NCBI RefSeq assembly: GCF_030657435.1
Contig: NZ_JAUTWS010000034.1
Span: 1 to 64,000 of the forward strand
Direction of reading: 5' to 3'
DNA from: Paracraurococcus lichenis
GTDB taxonomy: Bacteria > Pseudomonadota > Alphaproteobacteria > Acetobacterales > Acetobacteraceae
Length of the DNA: 64,000 nt
Shown here: piece after piece, positions 16,051 through 26,603 of the stretch
How the letters are laid out: each line of letters opens with the position of its first letter
Position numbering within the stretch: the stretch's first letter is position 1
The notes under the pieces: generated by a model
Seen by the model: only the letters and a program-made list of their open reading frames with translations
The model's database searches: none
Told to the model about the DNA's origin: nothing
Translations under genes and position numbers: made by a program

Positions 16051-16690
16051 TCAAGGCTGTGGAATGTTGCGGAGGTCGAGGAGGTCATCGACGCCACCGA
16101 TGGCGGCGCGGTAGCGGTCCTGCAGGAGTGAGCTTCGGCGGTTGGCCTCGAGGATGCCGAAGGCGAAGCTGCGGCGGCGGCCGAAGAGACCCGGACTGCA
16201 GCGAATGCGGGAGCGGTCCTCGCCCATGGTGACGTCGCGGGCGTCGTGCGAGGTGTTCTCAACCTTCCCGTGGTCCCGGATGGCAGAGGCGGCGCGAATG
16301 ACTGGGATCGCGGTGGTGGCGAGGTAGAAGGCGGCCTCGGAGGAGCGTGTCCAGAGACCAGTCCTGGCGCTGCGGGTGAGGACGTCGCGCTCGATGCGGA
16401 TCACGGCACCGATGAGGGACGCCCACTCGGTGTCGGTGAAGGCGGCGGCGGCATTGAAGACGGCGCCGCTGCGCTCCTCCTGGCGGTTGCGCCCCCGATC
16501 ACGGCGACTGGCCGTGGAAAGCGGGGTGGCGCTGGCGCAGAGGTCCTTGGCTTGCTGACGCAGGGTGGGCTGGTTGTCCTTGACCTGCATGGTCAGGTCG
16601 GCGCCGAACTTTGCGGCGAGCTCGAAGGTTTCCTCTGGCGGTGCAGGGCGTCGAGCGTGACCAGGTGGCCAGCCGGTGAGAACTCCAGCA
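16051..16690 (-). pseudogene. ISAs1-family transposase remnant, 5'-truncated and frameshifted
   Basis: The minus strand encodes the C-terminal half of an ISAs1-type DDE transposase: VQVKDNQPTL-like, then a HGKVENTSHDARDVTMGEDR segment equal to the family's HWGIEN...DVTFxEDxSR signature. Near 16640 the frame slips by one base: TLDALHRQRK is read in one frame and FELAAKFGADL in another. The N-terminal half and the terminal repeats are not visible. It directly follows pelG in convergent orientation and suggests that the pel and glm blocks were once separated or joined by an insertion. Confidence 0.75.
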
Positions 16691-17484
16691 CAGCATACAA
16701 TATAATATGTAACGATATGGTGAGAGACGGACGATTTGGTTTCATATTGGAAAAATAATTCTACTCTTTGGGTTAGGTGCGACGCGCAGTGCGACTCCAC
16801 CTCAGCCAAGCGGCATCAAGCGAACCATGGGGTTTCGTATCCCTGTCAGAAGCGGCTTCGGCGTGTTCTGCACCGCATACGGGCGGATCGCGCATTGGCA
16901 TGCATCGCCCGGCTTCCCCGGCACCGCACCCGCCAACGGCAGCTTGAGCGGCCACCAGGACGCCGACGGTCAGGCCAGCGGCGACTTGCTCCTCTGCGCG
17001 GATGCCGGTGCGGAGCAGACGAGCATCCGAAACCACGACGGCCTTCTCACCCGGTCACGGGTTGCCGAGATCTTCTTCGGCAATAGCGGCAGGTCGATGG
17101 CGGTGGGCGCGCCTCACCCCTTGACGCTCGTGGCAACCCCATTGGCTGGCGCAGGTGCGAGATCACGGCGCGAAGCATCGAAAGGTCAGACGCCGCTCCG
17201 ACCGTCGCAGGGCCCCATCGGATGGCGAACCACCCCCGCCGGGGTGCCCTGGTGCGACCTGCGCGGAGGTCCCGCACCACTCACATGGGACGGAGGCGTC
17301 GTCGACGATATGGCGTCGCCGGACATGCCGCCGCGCCCATTGGCCGGCCTCAGCGCCGGCCATGCGGGACGCCGCGCTCGACCGAGACTCGCAACTCGCG
17401 GCTGGGGCGTTTGCCGCCGGCCGAGCCGGCGGCAAACGCCGACGAAATGCCACCAGACCGGAACCGACCAGAGAGGAGCAATGG
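16691..17484. other. intergenic stretch before glmM; no gene supported
   Basis: About 800 bases. The left 80 bases are AT-rich (TATAAT at 16701, TTTGGTTTCATATTGG near 16736) and look like foreign, insertion-derived DNA; they could hold a promoter. The rest has GC-rich open frames with no family resemblance. A long leader for glmM is possible but no riboswitch-like fold (for instance a glmS-type ribozyme) was recognised. Confidence 0.4.
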
Positions 17485-18936
17485 ATGGCTTCGGCAACCA
17501 CTGAGCGCCGCTTCTTCGGCACCGATGGCATCCGCGGCACTGCCAACCGTGCGCCAATGGATGCGATCACGGCGCTGCGGCTTGGCCAGGCTGCCGGACG
17601 TTACTTCAACCGCGGCGGACACCGCCATCGTGTCGTCATCGGCAAGGACACTCGGCTTTCGGGCTACATGCTGGAACCTGCGCTGACCGCGGGATTTGCA
17701 GGGGCAGGCATGGATGTGGTGCTGGTAGGCCCGTTACCCACACCGGCGATCGCCATGCTGACGCGCAGCCTGCGCGCCGATCTCGGCGTGATGTTGTCGG
17801 CGTCCCATAACCCCTTTGAGGACAATGGCATCAAGCTGTTTGGCCCCGACGGTCTGAAGCTATCGGATGCTCAGGAGGCCAAGATCGAAGCGTTGATGGC
17901 CGGAGACCTGTCCGAGATGCTGGCAGCGCCCGCGAGCCTTGGCCGCGCGAGCCGGCTGGAGGACGCGCCAGGCCGCTATATTGAGGCGGCAAAGGCGAGC
18001 TTCCCGAAAAGGTTGAGCCTCGCTGGCTTGCGCGTGGTGGTGGATTGTGCAAACGGCGCCGCTTACCGCGTCGCGCCCACCGTGCTGTGGGAACTGGGTG
18101 CAGATGTGGTGAGCGTTGGTGTCTCGCCTGATGGTCTCAACATCAACAAGGACTGCGGTAGCACCGCGCCTGCCCGCCTCGTGGAACTGGTGAAGGAACG
18201 GCGAGCGGACCTTGGCATCGCGCTCGATGGCGACGCCGATCGCTTGATGCTGTCGGACGAGCGAGGGCAGATCGTGGATGGCGATCAGATTTTGGCACTG
18301 ATTGCGGGATCGTGGAGGCAGCGGGAGCGCTTGCAGGGGGACGCCGTCGTGGCGACGACCATGTCTAATATCGGGCTGGAGCGCTATCTGCAGGGGATGG
18401 GCCTCCGCCTCGAACGCACAAAGGTCGGGGACCGCTACGTCGCAGAACGGATGCGCGAGGTTGGCTGCAACCTGGGTGGCGAGCAGTCTGGCCACCTGAT
18501 CATGAGCGATTTCACGACTACCGGTGATGGGCTGATCGGTGCGCTGCAGGTTCTCGCCGTGCTGGTGCAGGAGGGGCGGCCGGCGAGCGAGGTCTGCCGC
18601 CGCTTCCAGCCATTGCCACAGCATCTGGTGAGCGTGCGCTTTCCCGCTGGGGCTATCTCGCCACTCTCTGATACGCAGGTGCAGGAGGCTATCGCGGCAG
18701 CGGAGGCACGGCTCGGCACCGGCGGCCGGGTATTGGTCCGCGCCAGTGGGACAGAGCCTGTGATCCGTGTGATGGCAGAAGCAGAAGACGAAGCGCTGGT
18801 TGTGGAGACGGTGCACAACCTCGCCGCACTGCTCCGCACTCGTGCAATGGCCGACATCATGCCCCCGACCGGCAGAGGGTTGAGTCACCAGGAGACAGCT
18901 CCAGGCGGTGTCCTCTCGCTGGTGTCCGTCGCATGA
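17485..18936 (+). CDS. glmM: phosphoglucosamine mutase
   Basis: 483 aa. ATG 17485 chosen over upstream in-frame starts because GAGAGGAG lies just before it and the protein then begins like GlmM (RFFGTDGIRG at residues 9-18). It converts glucosamine-6-P to glucosamine-1-P in the cytosol. The phosphoserine loop SASHNPFEDNG is near residue 106, the metal loop is DGDADR, and the sugar-binding GGEQSGH and C-terminal RASGTEPVIRV phosphate loop are present. About 30 residues longer at the C-terminus than usual (445-450 aa), which carries it to the overlapping glmU start (ATGA). A chromosomal copy elsewhere is likely but cannot be judged here. Confidence 0.93.
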   Translation: MASATTERRFFGTDGIRGTANRAPMDAITALRLGQAAGRYFNRGGHRHRVVIGKDTRLSGYMLEPALTAGFAGAGMDVVLVGPLPTPAIAMLTRSLRADLGVMLSASHNPFEDNGIKLFGPDGLKLSDAQEAKIEALMAGDLSEMLAAPASLGRASRLEDAPGRYIEAAKASFPKRLSLAGLRVVVDCANGAAYRVAPTVLWELGADVVSVGVSPDGLNINKDCGSTAPARLVELVKERRADLGIALDGDADRLMLSDERGQIVDGDQILALIAGSWRQRERLQGDAVVATTMSNIGLERYLQGMGLRLERTKVGDRYVAERMREVGCNLGGEQSGHLIMSDFTTTGDGLIGALQVLAVLVQEGRPASEVCRRFQPLPQHLVSVRFPAGAISPLSDTQVQEAIAAAEARLGTGGRVLVRASGTEPVIRVMAEAEDEALVVETVHNLAALLRTRAMADIMPPTGRGLSHQETAPGGVLSLVSVA

Positions 18937-20257
18937 CGCCGGTTGTACCCGCCGCCGCCATTATCCTCGCCGCGGGCCTCGGCACCCGCATGCGGAGCGT
19001 CCTGCCCAAGGCGATGCATCCGGTCGCTGGGCGGCCGATGATCAACCATCTGATCAGCACCTGCGAACTGATCTTCGACCGGATCGTGGTGGTGGTCGGG
19101 CCGGAGATGCCCACGCTGGAGAAGACCGTGGCGCCGCATGCGACCGTCGTGCAGGCGGAGCGGCTGGGCACCGGCCATGCCGCGCGGATGGCCGCGCCGC
19201 TGCTGCGCGATTATGCCGGAGACGTTGCCGTGCTCTACGCCGACAATCCGCTGATCACCGCCCCAACTATCCGGCGTCTGGTGGAGACGCGAGCAAAGGT
19301 GGACCTTGCCCTGCTGGCGATGCGGCCGGCCGATCCCGGCCGCTACGGCCGCGTGGTGCAGGACGAAGCGGGCGACGTCACGCGCATCGTCGAATGGGCC
19401 GATGCGAGCGAGGCGGAGCGGGCGATCGGTCTCTGCAATGCCGGCGTGGTCTGCGCGCCGGCGCAGGACCTCTTCCGCTGGCTGGATGCGGTCGGCAACG
19501 ACAATGCCAAGGGCGAGTACTACCTGACCGACATCGTCGACCTCGCCGTCGCGGATGGCAGGCGGGTGGTGGCGGAGGAGGCCGAGGAGGCCGAGCTTGC
19601 CGGCGCCAACAGCCGCGCGGAGCTCGCGCTGCTCGAGGCCGGGATGCAGGCGCGGCTGCGGGCGGCCGCCATGGCGGGCGGCGCGACCTTGGTGGCGCCG
19701 GAGACGGTGTTCCTCTCCTGGGACACCAGCCTGGGCCAGGACGTGACGGTCGGCCCGAATGTGGTCTTCGGCCCGGGCGTCGCGGTGGAGGACGAGGTCG
19801 AGATCCGCGCCTTCTCCCACCTCGAGGGCTGCACGGTGCGCAGCGGTGCGATCATCGGCCCCTTCGCCCGGCTGCGGCCGGGGACGGAGGTGGGGCGCGG
19901 GGCGCATGTGGGCAATTTCGTCGAGCTGAAGGCGGCGACCCTGGCCGAGGGCGCCAAGGCCAACCACCTCAGCTACCTGGGCGACGTGACGGTCGGTGCC
20001 GGTTCCAACATCGGCGCCGGGACCATCACCTGCAACTACGACGGCCTGCACAAGCACCGGACCGAGATCGGTGCCGGCGCCTTCATCGGCAGCGACACCG
20101 CGCTGGTCGCGCCGGTGCGCGTCGGCGACCGCGCGCTGGTCGCGGCCGGCAGCGTGATCACCGAGGACGTGCCGGACGACGCGCTGGCGATCGCGCGCGG
20201 GCGGCAGGCGACGAAGCCCGGCCGGGGCTTCAAGGGCAAGAAGAAGGACGCTTCCTG

Positions 20258-20258
<1 letters not shown>
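18933..20258 (+). CDS. glmU: bifunctional GlcNAc-1-P uridyltransferase / glucosamine-1-P acetyltransferase
   Basis: 441 aa. N-terminal pyrophosphorylase domain (about 1-230) with the nucleotide-binding signature AAGLGTRMRSVLPKAMHP near residue 10; C-terminal left-handed beta-helix of hexapeptide repeats (about 250-425) with the NFVELK and NHLSYLGD segments of the acetyltransferase site. It makes UDP-GlcNAc from glucosamine-1-P, acetyl-CoA and UTP. Overlaps glmM (ATGA) and glmS (TGATG), so the three are co-translated. Third-position GC is higher than in glmM. Confidence 0.95.
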
Positions 20259-22081
<1,823 letters not shown>

Positions 22082-22096
22082 GATGCCGGTGGGCAC

Positions 22097-22198
22097 GATA
22101 GAGACACCAATGCGGTTATGAACATCCTGCGGTCGGGGCGGAACGTCGCCCTCCAGCGGTCGGAAATCTCCGTCCTTTAGGGCGAGGAAGAGGTTAAG
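22097..22198 (+). pseudogene. 3' tail of an IS200/IS605-type tnpB with its right-end hairpin
   Basis: From 22097 the plus strand reads DRDTNAVMNILRSG and on to a TAG at 22178-22180, which matches the zinc-ribbon end of TnpB (CxxxxDRDxNAAxNIL). The stop lies in the loop of a hairpin at 22168-22187 followed by AGGTTAAG, the usual form of an IS605 right end and of the 3' part of the TnpB guide (omega) RNA. Everything upstream of the last 28 codons is gone; it abuts glmS by 15 bases. Confidence 0.7.
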
Positions 22199-22213
22199 CC
22201 GGAGAGTCGGCTC

Positions 22214-22232
22214 GGGAAGGTCGATCCTTCCC
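22214..22232. terminator. perfect 7-bp hairpin, possible weak terminator
   Basis: GGGAAGG-TCGAT-CCTTCCC lies between glmS/tnpB tail and the epimerase. There is no T-run after it on either strand, so intrinsic termination is uncertain. Confidence 0.25.
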
Positions 22233-22337
22233 GTCGCCTACCCTCAAAGCGAGCCAGGTGCCGGCAGCAGAGCCATTCCGTTCATGAGCGGACAGGCCGA
22301 TCCAATCCTGCCGAGTTTGCAAAGAAGGCGACAATGC

Positions 22338-23285
22338 ATGAACCGATTTCTTATCACCGGGGGTGCCGGCTTCATCGGCTCGCATCTTGCCGACGCACTA
22401 CTGCAGAAGGGCTGCGGCGTGCGAGTGCTGGACGATCTGTCGACCGGTCGACGCGATAACCTCGATCCGGCGGTTGAGCTGATCGAAGGCGACGTGGCCG
22501 ATGCCGTCGTCATGCGTGCTGCGGTGCAGGGAATGTCTGGGGTATTCCATCTTGCCGCTATTGCCTCGGTGGTGCGCTCGAACGAGGACTGGCTCGGCAC
22601 CCATCGGGTCAACCAGACCGGCACGGTCTGCGTCCTCGACGCGGCACGGCAGGCAGACCGCATCCCGGTAGTCTACGCATCGTCTGCCGCCATCTACGGC
22701 GGCCAGAGTGCCGCCGCCATTCAGGAAAGCGCCGTGCCATCGCCGCAGACCGCCTACGGCGCCGATAAGCTGGGCAGCGAACTGCACGCCCGCGTCGCCA
22801 CCGGCGTGCATGGCGTGCCGACGATGGGGTTCCGCTTCTTCAATGTGTACGGGCCACGGCAGGATCCGTCCTCGCCCTATTCCGGCGTGATCAGCATCTT
22901 CGCAGCCCGGATCGCGGCCGGGCAGGGTATCACTGTCCACGGCGATGGTGGGCAGGTCCGAGACTTCGTTTTCGTGCAAGACGTGGTGCAGCACCTGCTC
23001 GCCGGTATGCGCCGTCTGCGGGACATGCCGGGGCCCCAGGCTGAAGTCTTCAACGTGTGCACGGGACGGGCGACCTCCGTCCTCGATCTGGTCAAGGTAT
23101 TGGGCGAGGTCATTGGCCGCGCCGTACCGGTCGAGCATGGTCCGGCGCGCCGCGGCGATATCCGTACCTCGCTTGGCGACCCGCGCGGTGCCGCCGAGGC
23201 CTTGCAGGTTCGGGCCAGCACCTCGCTGCGCGATGGCCTGGCGGTTCTGTGTCACGCCGGAACTCCGGCCCGCCACCCGGCGTGA
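22338..23285 (+). CDS. NAD-dependent extended-SDR sugar-nucleotide epimerase (probable UDP-GlcNAc 4-epimerase)
   Basis: 315 aa from ATG 22338 (a second ATG four bases upstream is out of frame). Rossmann motif GGAGFIG at residues 8-14, LDDLSTG at 31-37, a Ser at 115/116 with Y140-x3-K144 as the catalytic triad, and VYGPRQ for sugar-nucleotide binding. Family members include GalE, Gne/WbpP and PelX. The position after glmMUS and near pelF favours UDP-GlcNAc/UDP-GalNAc 4-epimerase activity, because Pel is rich in GalNAc and PelX does exactly this step. Substrate is inferred from context; UDP-Glc or UDP-GlcA epimerase are alternatives. Confidence 0.85.
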   Translation: MNRFLITGGAGFIGSHLADALLQKGCGVRVLDDLSTGRRDNLDPAVELIEGDVADAVVMRAAVQGMSGVFHLAAIASVVRSNEDWLGTHRVNQTGTVCVLDAARQADRIPVVYASSAAIYGGQSAAAIQESAVPSPQTAYGADKLGSELHARVATGVHGVPTMGFRFFNVYGPRQDPSSPYSGVISIFAARIAAGQGITVHGDGGQVRDFVFVQDVVQHLLAGMRRLRDMPGPQAEVFNVCTGRATSVLDLVKVLGEVIGRAVPVEHGPARRGDIRTSLGDPRGAAEALQVRASTSLRDGLAVLCHAGTPARHPA

Positions 23286-23646
23286 GTCCGGCCGGCGTGG
23301 TTTGAAACCGGGTCACACGCGGAGCTGGATTGGCGCTGCCGGCACAGGTGATTGCACCATCGGCCTTTCACCCGTGAGGCGAGTATGAACCGAGGTGTTG
23401 GCGCGACGGCCAAGCCGCCTGAGGGCGGCCGCAAGGACCAAAACGATTTTGGTCGAGCAACCTGCACTCGAAAAGGCTCGCGGGGCGTCTCTCAGAAGAG
23501 AGGCGACCCGCCTCCCGGGCGAGAGGGTCGGGAAGCGGGCGCCAGAGCCACCGCTTGAGTTTGGGGCTAAGCGGCAGCGGTCATGTATCGAAAATAATAC
23601 GATTCGGCATTGCAATTGAATGCGAGCAGGACCGTGCAATCACTGC

Positions 23647-23721
23647 ATGCTGCGTCTGCGCTGCCTCGGTGGCCTGCGCATCTCCGAGATCTGCGGCCTG
23701 TGCTGGCGCGAACCTGATGAA
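23647..23721 (+). pseudogene. tyrosine recombinase (phage-type integrase) fragment
   Basis: The frame at 23647 reads MLRLRCLGGLRISEICGLCW, close to the box I segment of XerC/integrase proteins (LxxxTGLRISELxGLxWxD) that carries the first catalytic arginine. Nothing of the other boxes (HxxR, Tyr) follows, so only about 25 codons remain. Short match, so moderate confidence. Confidence 0.4.
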
Positions 23722-23868
23722 CTAATGCCGCCAAGCCGCTCACGCGGCTCTGGCGACGGTTTCGGTCGCGGTGGACTGGGCCTGTTCTCACCCACGATAC
23801 TTCATCCAGGCTGCGGCACGGATCGCGGAGGAGACGTCCAAGGGATAGCTTGCATGTATACTACAAGT

Positions 23869-23888
23869 CACACTCACATGTGAGTGTG
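23869..23888. repeat. perfect 20-bp palindrome, candidate operator
   Basis: CACACTCACATGTGAGTGTG reads the same on both strands. It lies about 90 bases upstream of the receiver-domain gene in an AT-richer leader (GCATGTATACTACAAG just before it), which suits a dimeric regulator site. It could also be a leftover insertion-element end. Confidence 0.55.
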
Positions 23889-23975
23889 GAGCTGTTCCCA
23901 GGAGTCGGCCGATACAGTCAAAACTTCTAGTTGGAATATATTGCAGATCTATACGCAATTAGGTATCTCCGCTTG

Positions 23976-24428
23976 ATGCAAGACAGCAACATGATTGGCT
24001 GGGCACGGCCACTGGCGCTGATCGTCGAAGACGATGCCCTGCTAACCCTGCTGGCCGATGGTCTGCTCGCCGCGGAGGGGTTCGATACGATCTTCGCCGC
24101 ACATGAGACAGAAGCCATGGTCCAGGCCGCAGTAGCAGGCCGGATCGCAGTCGCAGTCGTAGACTTGTCTCTCGACGGCGACGTCGCCGGTCAGCGTGTC
24201 ATCCGCGCTCTGCGGCAGCACGTCCCGGACCTGCCTGTGGTGGTCATCACCGGCTTCGACAGCGATGCACCAGAGGCCAACTTGCGTGGCCTTGGTTGGC
24301 CGACAGTGAGGCTCCACAAACCCGGTGGCTACGACGAGCTCATTCCTGCCGTACTGGATGTCATGGAGCAGGCTCGCACCGGTGCTTGGCCAAAGGAATG
24401 GCGCCGCGACACGGATTACACCTACTGA
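23976..24428 (+). CDS. single-domain response regulator (receiver domain)
   Basis: 150 aa from ATG 23976 (a TTG at 23931 and an ATG at 23991 are in frame; the chosen start has AGG 12 bases upstream, only a weak ribosome-binding site). The whole protein is one CheY-like receiver: acidic pair D19-D20, phospho-acceptor D63 in VVDLSLDG, T92 in VVITGFD and K115 in LHKPGG. There is no output domain, so it acts by binding a partner or as a phosphate relay. No histidine kinase is adjacent; the kinase at 57814-59799 has its own FixJ partner. It is flanked by mobile-element remnants on both sides. Confidence 0.8.
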   Translation: MQDSNMIGWARPLALIVEDDALLTLLADGLLAAEGFDTIFAAHETEAMVQAAVAGRIAVAVVDLSLDGDVAGQRVIRALRQHVPDLPVVVITGFDSDAPEANLRGLGWPTVRLHKPGGYDELIPAVLDVMEQARTGAWPKEWRRDTDYTY

Positions 24429-24535
24429 CCGGCGCGTAACGCTCGGTATTGGTGTCTGTCGGCTCCCTTTTTCCAGGCCGGCAAGATTAGCTGCTTGCTG
24501 ACCGGGAAGAGGAACTTCCTGTCAGGGAGGTGTGA

Positions 24536-25532
24536 ATGGCCAGGATATCCCCACGCGAGCGACCGGATCAGGAGACCGTGCTGTGGCCGATGCAGAAGCT
24601 GTGTCCGGCCTGCGGCAGCCCGATGCGGGTGCGCTACGAGAACCAGCGCACGCTGGTGACGTTGGCGGGCTCAACGCGGCTGCGGCTGAAGATCCGGCGT
24701 TGCGAGCGGGTCGGCTGCGAGCGCTATGGCCATCCCTGGCGGCCTGAAGCGGAAGGCGCGCTGGCCTTGGCGAAGCACGAGTTTGGCCTGGACGTGATCG
24801 CGCTGGCAGGAGTCCTGCGTCACCGCGACCACCACAGCGTGCCGGAGATCCACCAAGCCCTGCGCGCGCGCGGGGTGGAGATCGCCGAGCGGAGCGTGAC
24901 CAACCTGCTCGACCGCTACGATGAGCTGCTGGCGACGTCGCTGACCGACAGTCGGCGGCTGCGTGCGATGCTGGCGAAGCAGGGGCGCGTGATCCTGGCG
25001 CTGGATGGCCTGCAGTCGGAGGTGGGTCACGAGGTGCTCTGGGTGGTGCGCGACTGCATCTCGGGAGAAGTGCTGCTGGCGCGCAGCCTGCTGTCCGGTA
25101 CAGCCGCGAATCTCGCCTCGCTGCTGCGGGACGTGGTGGAGGCGGTGGGCGTGCCGGTGGTAGGGATCGTCAGCGACGGCCAGACCTCGATCCGCCGGGC
25201 GGTTGAGCGGACCTTACCGGGAGTGCTGCACCAGCTCTGCTAGGCGTGTCTGCAAAGGGCTGCGGCTCGTCTCGGCGGATCCTTTCCGCCCCGACGGCGT
25301 CCGCGGCCTTGCCGATGCCACTAGCATCGGCTGCGGCCACGTCCTGGCCCGGGCGAAAAATCTCTCGCCGATCCTTCGCGTTCCTTTTGCAGGCACGCCC
25401 TAGTTGCACTTTCTGCGCGAGGCGGCGCTGCCGGTCTTCGAGGTCAACCGGCATGCCAAGGAGGAGCTGAAGAAGCACGTGCGTGGCGTGCGGCGGATCG
25501 AGCGTGCGGTGGAGGATACGCGTGATCCGTAG
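24536..25532 (+). pseudogene. DDE-type transposase gene interrupted by a 160-bp insertion
   Basis: The N-terminal part, 24536-25243 (235 codons, GGGAGGTG ribosome-binding site), has a CPACGSPM zinc-knuckle-like start, a DNA-binding middle and a catalytic core with ALDGLQSEVGHEVLWVVRD and VGIVSDGQTSIRRA. The end, 25404-25532, continues with HFLREAALPVFEVNRHAKEE. Between the two lies a 160-bp element. Taking it out restores one frame with a single TAG in place of an expected Gln codon after HQLC. The family is not certain (MULE/ISL3-like look). Confidence 0.75.
25240..25403. mobile_element. 160-bp MITE-like element with terminal inverted repeats
   Basis: The left end GGCGTGTCTGCAAAGGG and the inverted right end GGCGTGCCTGCAAAAGG match at 14 of 17 positions and are flanked by CTAG at 25240-25243 and 25400-25403. 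It encodes no transposase. The removal test described for the host transposase gene supports a discrete 160-bp insertion. CTAG-type targets are known for IS5-like elements, so it may be mobilised by one in trans. Confidence 0.65.
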
Positions 25533-25602
25533 GCTGGGGTGCGGCCCGGTTCGATGAGACAGCCGGCTGTGGTAGAGGCGACCGCAACCGGAGATCGAGC
25601 TC

Positions 25603-25830
25603 ATGGACCAGAACCGCAAGGACAAGCCCGAAGGCGGCGCCGGCGTGCGCCCAGAACGCTGACGCTGGCGCCCCCTTGGCCGGTGCCGGGCCGGAGCGGC
25701 GCTTCGCCGTCCAGCGCAAGCTGGCCGCCGTCACTACGGTCGCCCGCCTGAGCAGATGGTGCGACCGCGCCCTGGTCGGGGCGGAAGCGGCGATGAAGGA
25801 GCGCGACAGCCTTGACGAGGGCGGCCATGA
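25603..25830 (+). pseudogene. transposase helix-turn-helix subunit remnant, frameshifted
   Basis: An ATG at 25603 with GGAG upstream opens 19 codons (MDQNRKDKPEGGAG...). After a frameshift the next frame reads ERRFAVQRKLAAVT and SRWCDRALVGAEAAMKERD, the pattern of IS3-like OrfA or helper proteins in which a segment of the helix-turn-helix has been deleted. Short and degraded, so the family is uncertain. Confidence 0.4.
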
Positions 25831-25871
25831 TGTCGCTACCGCGCAGGCTGCCGGCGCCGACCTGTGGCCCG

Positions 25872-26234
25872 CTACGCCGCGTGGTCTTCACCAGGCGGAT
25901 CAAGCTCCAACTCGCGTCGGAGGTGGCCGAAGCGCTCCGGGTCCATGGCGCGGCGGTCCTGCAGCAACAGCCGCAGCACCGCGAGCCCGGCCGGGGTGAA
26001 GTAGGCGCGCGTGCCGAGGATGTTGGGTGCCTCAGATGACACCTCCACCAGCCCGCGCGCGATCAGGCCCTCCATGGCCTTGGGCACCTTGGGCTGGCCG
26101 GCCTTGGGCCCGGTGCGCCAGCAGCGCAAGAAGAAGCCCTCGGCCAGCGAGGGGTCCTGGCCGAAGCGCTGGCAGAACTCGCGGCGGATCAGGTCGCGCT
26201 CGGCCGGGGTGAAGAGGCTGGAATCGTCGCTCAT
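25872..26234 (-). CDS. hypothetical protein with winged-helix-like character
   Basis: 120 aa from ATG 26234 (the open frame extends upstream, but the stretch before this Met is Pro/Ala/Gly-rich and non-coding in look). Helical N-terminus with TPAERDLIRREFCQRFGQ, then KAMEGLIARGLVEV and TRAYFTPAGLAVLRLLLQDR, which reads like a helix-wing-helix fold. I do not recognise a named family. Codon use is normal for the window. It lies downstream of the broken cyclo-ligase on the same strand with a hairpin between them. Confidence 0.6.
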   Translation of the reverse strand: MSDDSSLFTPAERDLIRREFCQRFGQDPSLAEGFFLRCWRTGPKAGQPKVPKAMEGLIARGLVEVSSEAPNILGTRAYFTPAGLAVLRLLLQDRRAMDPERFGHLRRELELDPPGEDHAA

Positions 26235-26297
26235 GCCGGCAAGCTGGGGCGGCCCGGGAGCTCCGGCAATCGCTCCTGGCCGGGCAGGGCCAACAAC

Positions 26298-26324
26298 GGC
26301 CCTGCGGGGCGGCGCCACAGGGCC
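26298..26324 (-). terminator. perfect 7-bp hairpin after the cyclo-ligase fragment
   Basis: GGCCCTG paired with CAGGGCC (26298-26304, 26318-26324) just past the TAA of the cyclo-ligase C-terminus on the minus strand. No U-tract, so only a possible terminator. Confidence 0.3.
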
Positions 26325-26333
26325 GGCACCCGC

Positions 26334-26603
26334 TTACGGGGCCCGGCGCACGGCGCAGCCCTCCTCGGTGACGACCAGGTCCATCGGCACGTCGTGCGGC
26401 TGCGGAAAGATCGTGGCGAGGCGAGCGGCGGCGAAGCCGACCCCGACCGCGAACGGCCGGGGCGAGAGGGCAGCGAGCGTGCGGTCGAAGAACCCTGGGA
26501 CATCCGGGTGCCGGCCGGCGGCGAGACGGTGGTGCCCGATCTCGTCCTCGCGCCCGTGGTGGGCTTCGACGGCGAGGGCTTTCGGCTCGGCTACGGCGGC
26601 GGC
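26334..26603 (-). pseudogene. 5-formyltetrahydrofolate cyclo-ligase remnant with an inverted internal segment
   Basis: On the minus strand, 26492 to 26334 encodes the family C-terminus: FFDRTLAAL, PFAVGVGFAAARLATIFPQP, HDVPMDLVVTEEG and a TAA. On the plus strand, 26496-26603 encodes the part that should come just before it: GGETVVPDLVLAPVVGFDGE then FRLGYGGG. In intact enzymes GYGGG is followed directly by FFDRT. Flipping 26493-26603 restores that order with the joint exactly at 26492/26493. The N-terminal third of the gene is missing. So this is a truncated gene that also suffered a short in-place inversion. Confidence 0.7.

Larger units (their letters stand above)
23286..23975. other. intergenic remnant zone between epimerase and receiver gene
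   Basis: About 690 bases without an intact gene. It contains a short integrase-like fragment (see separate entry), a GC-rich hairpin-prone stretch near 23480-23520 (CTCTCAGAAGAGAG) and, from about 23850, an AT-richer leader with a perfect 20-bp palindrome. The rest shows nothing recognisable. Confidence 0.5.

Noticed and set aside
16810..17484. Open frames upstream of glmM on both strands, including a minus-strand frame at 16773-17036
   Set aside because: None has a domain, a ribosome-binding site or continuity with the ISAs1 remnant.
16691..17484. glmS-type ribozyme or riboswitch in the leader of the glm operon
   Set aside because: No recognisable ribozyme core; glmS is also third in the operon, not first.
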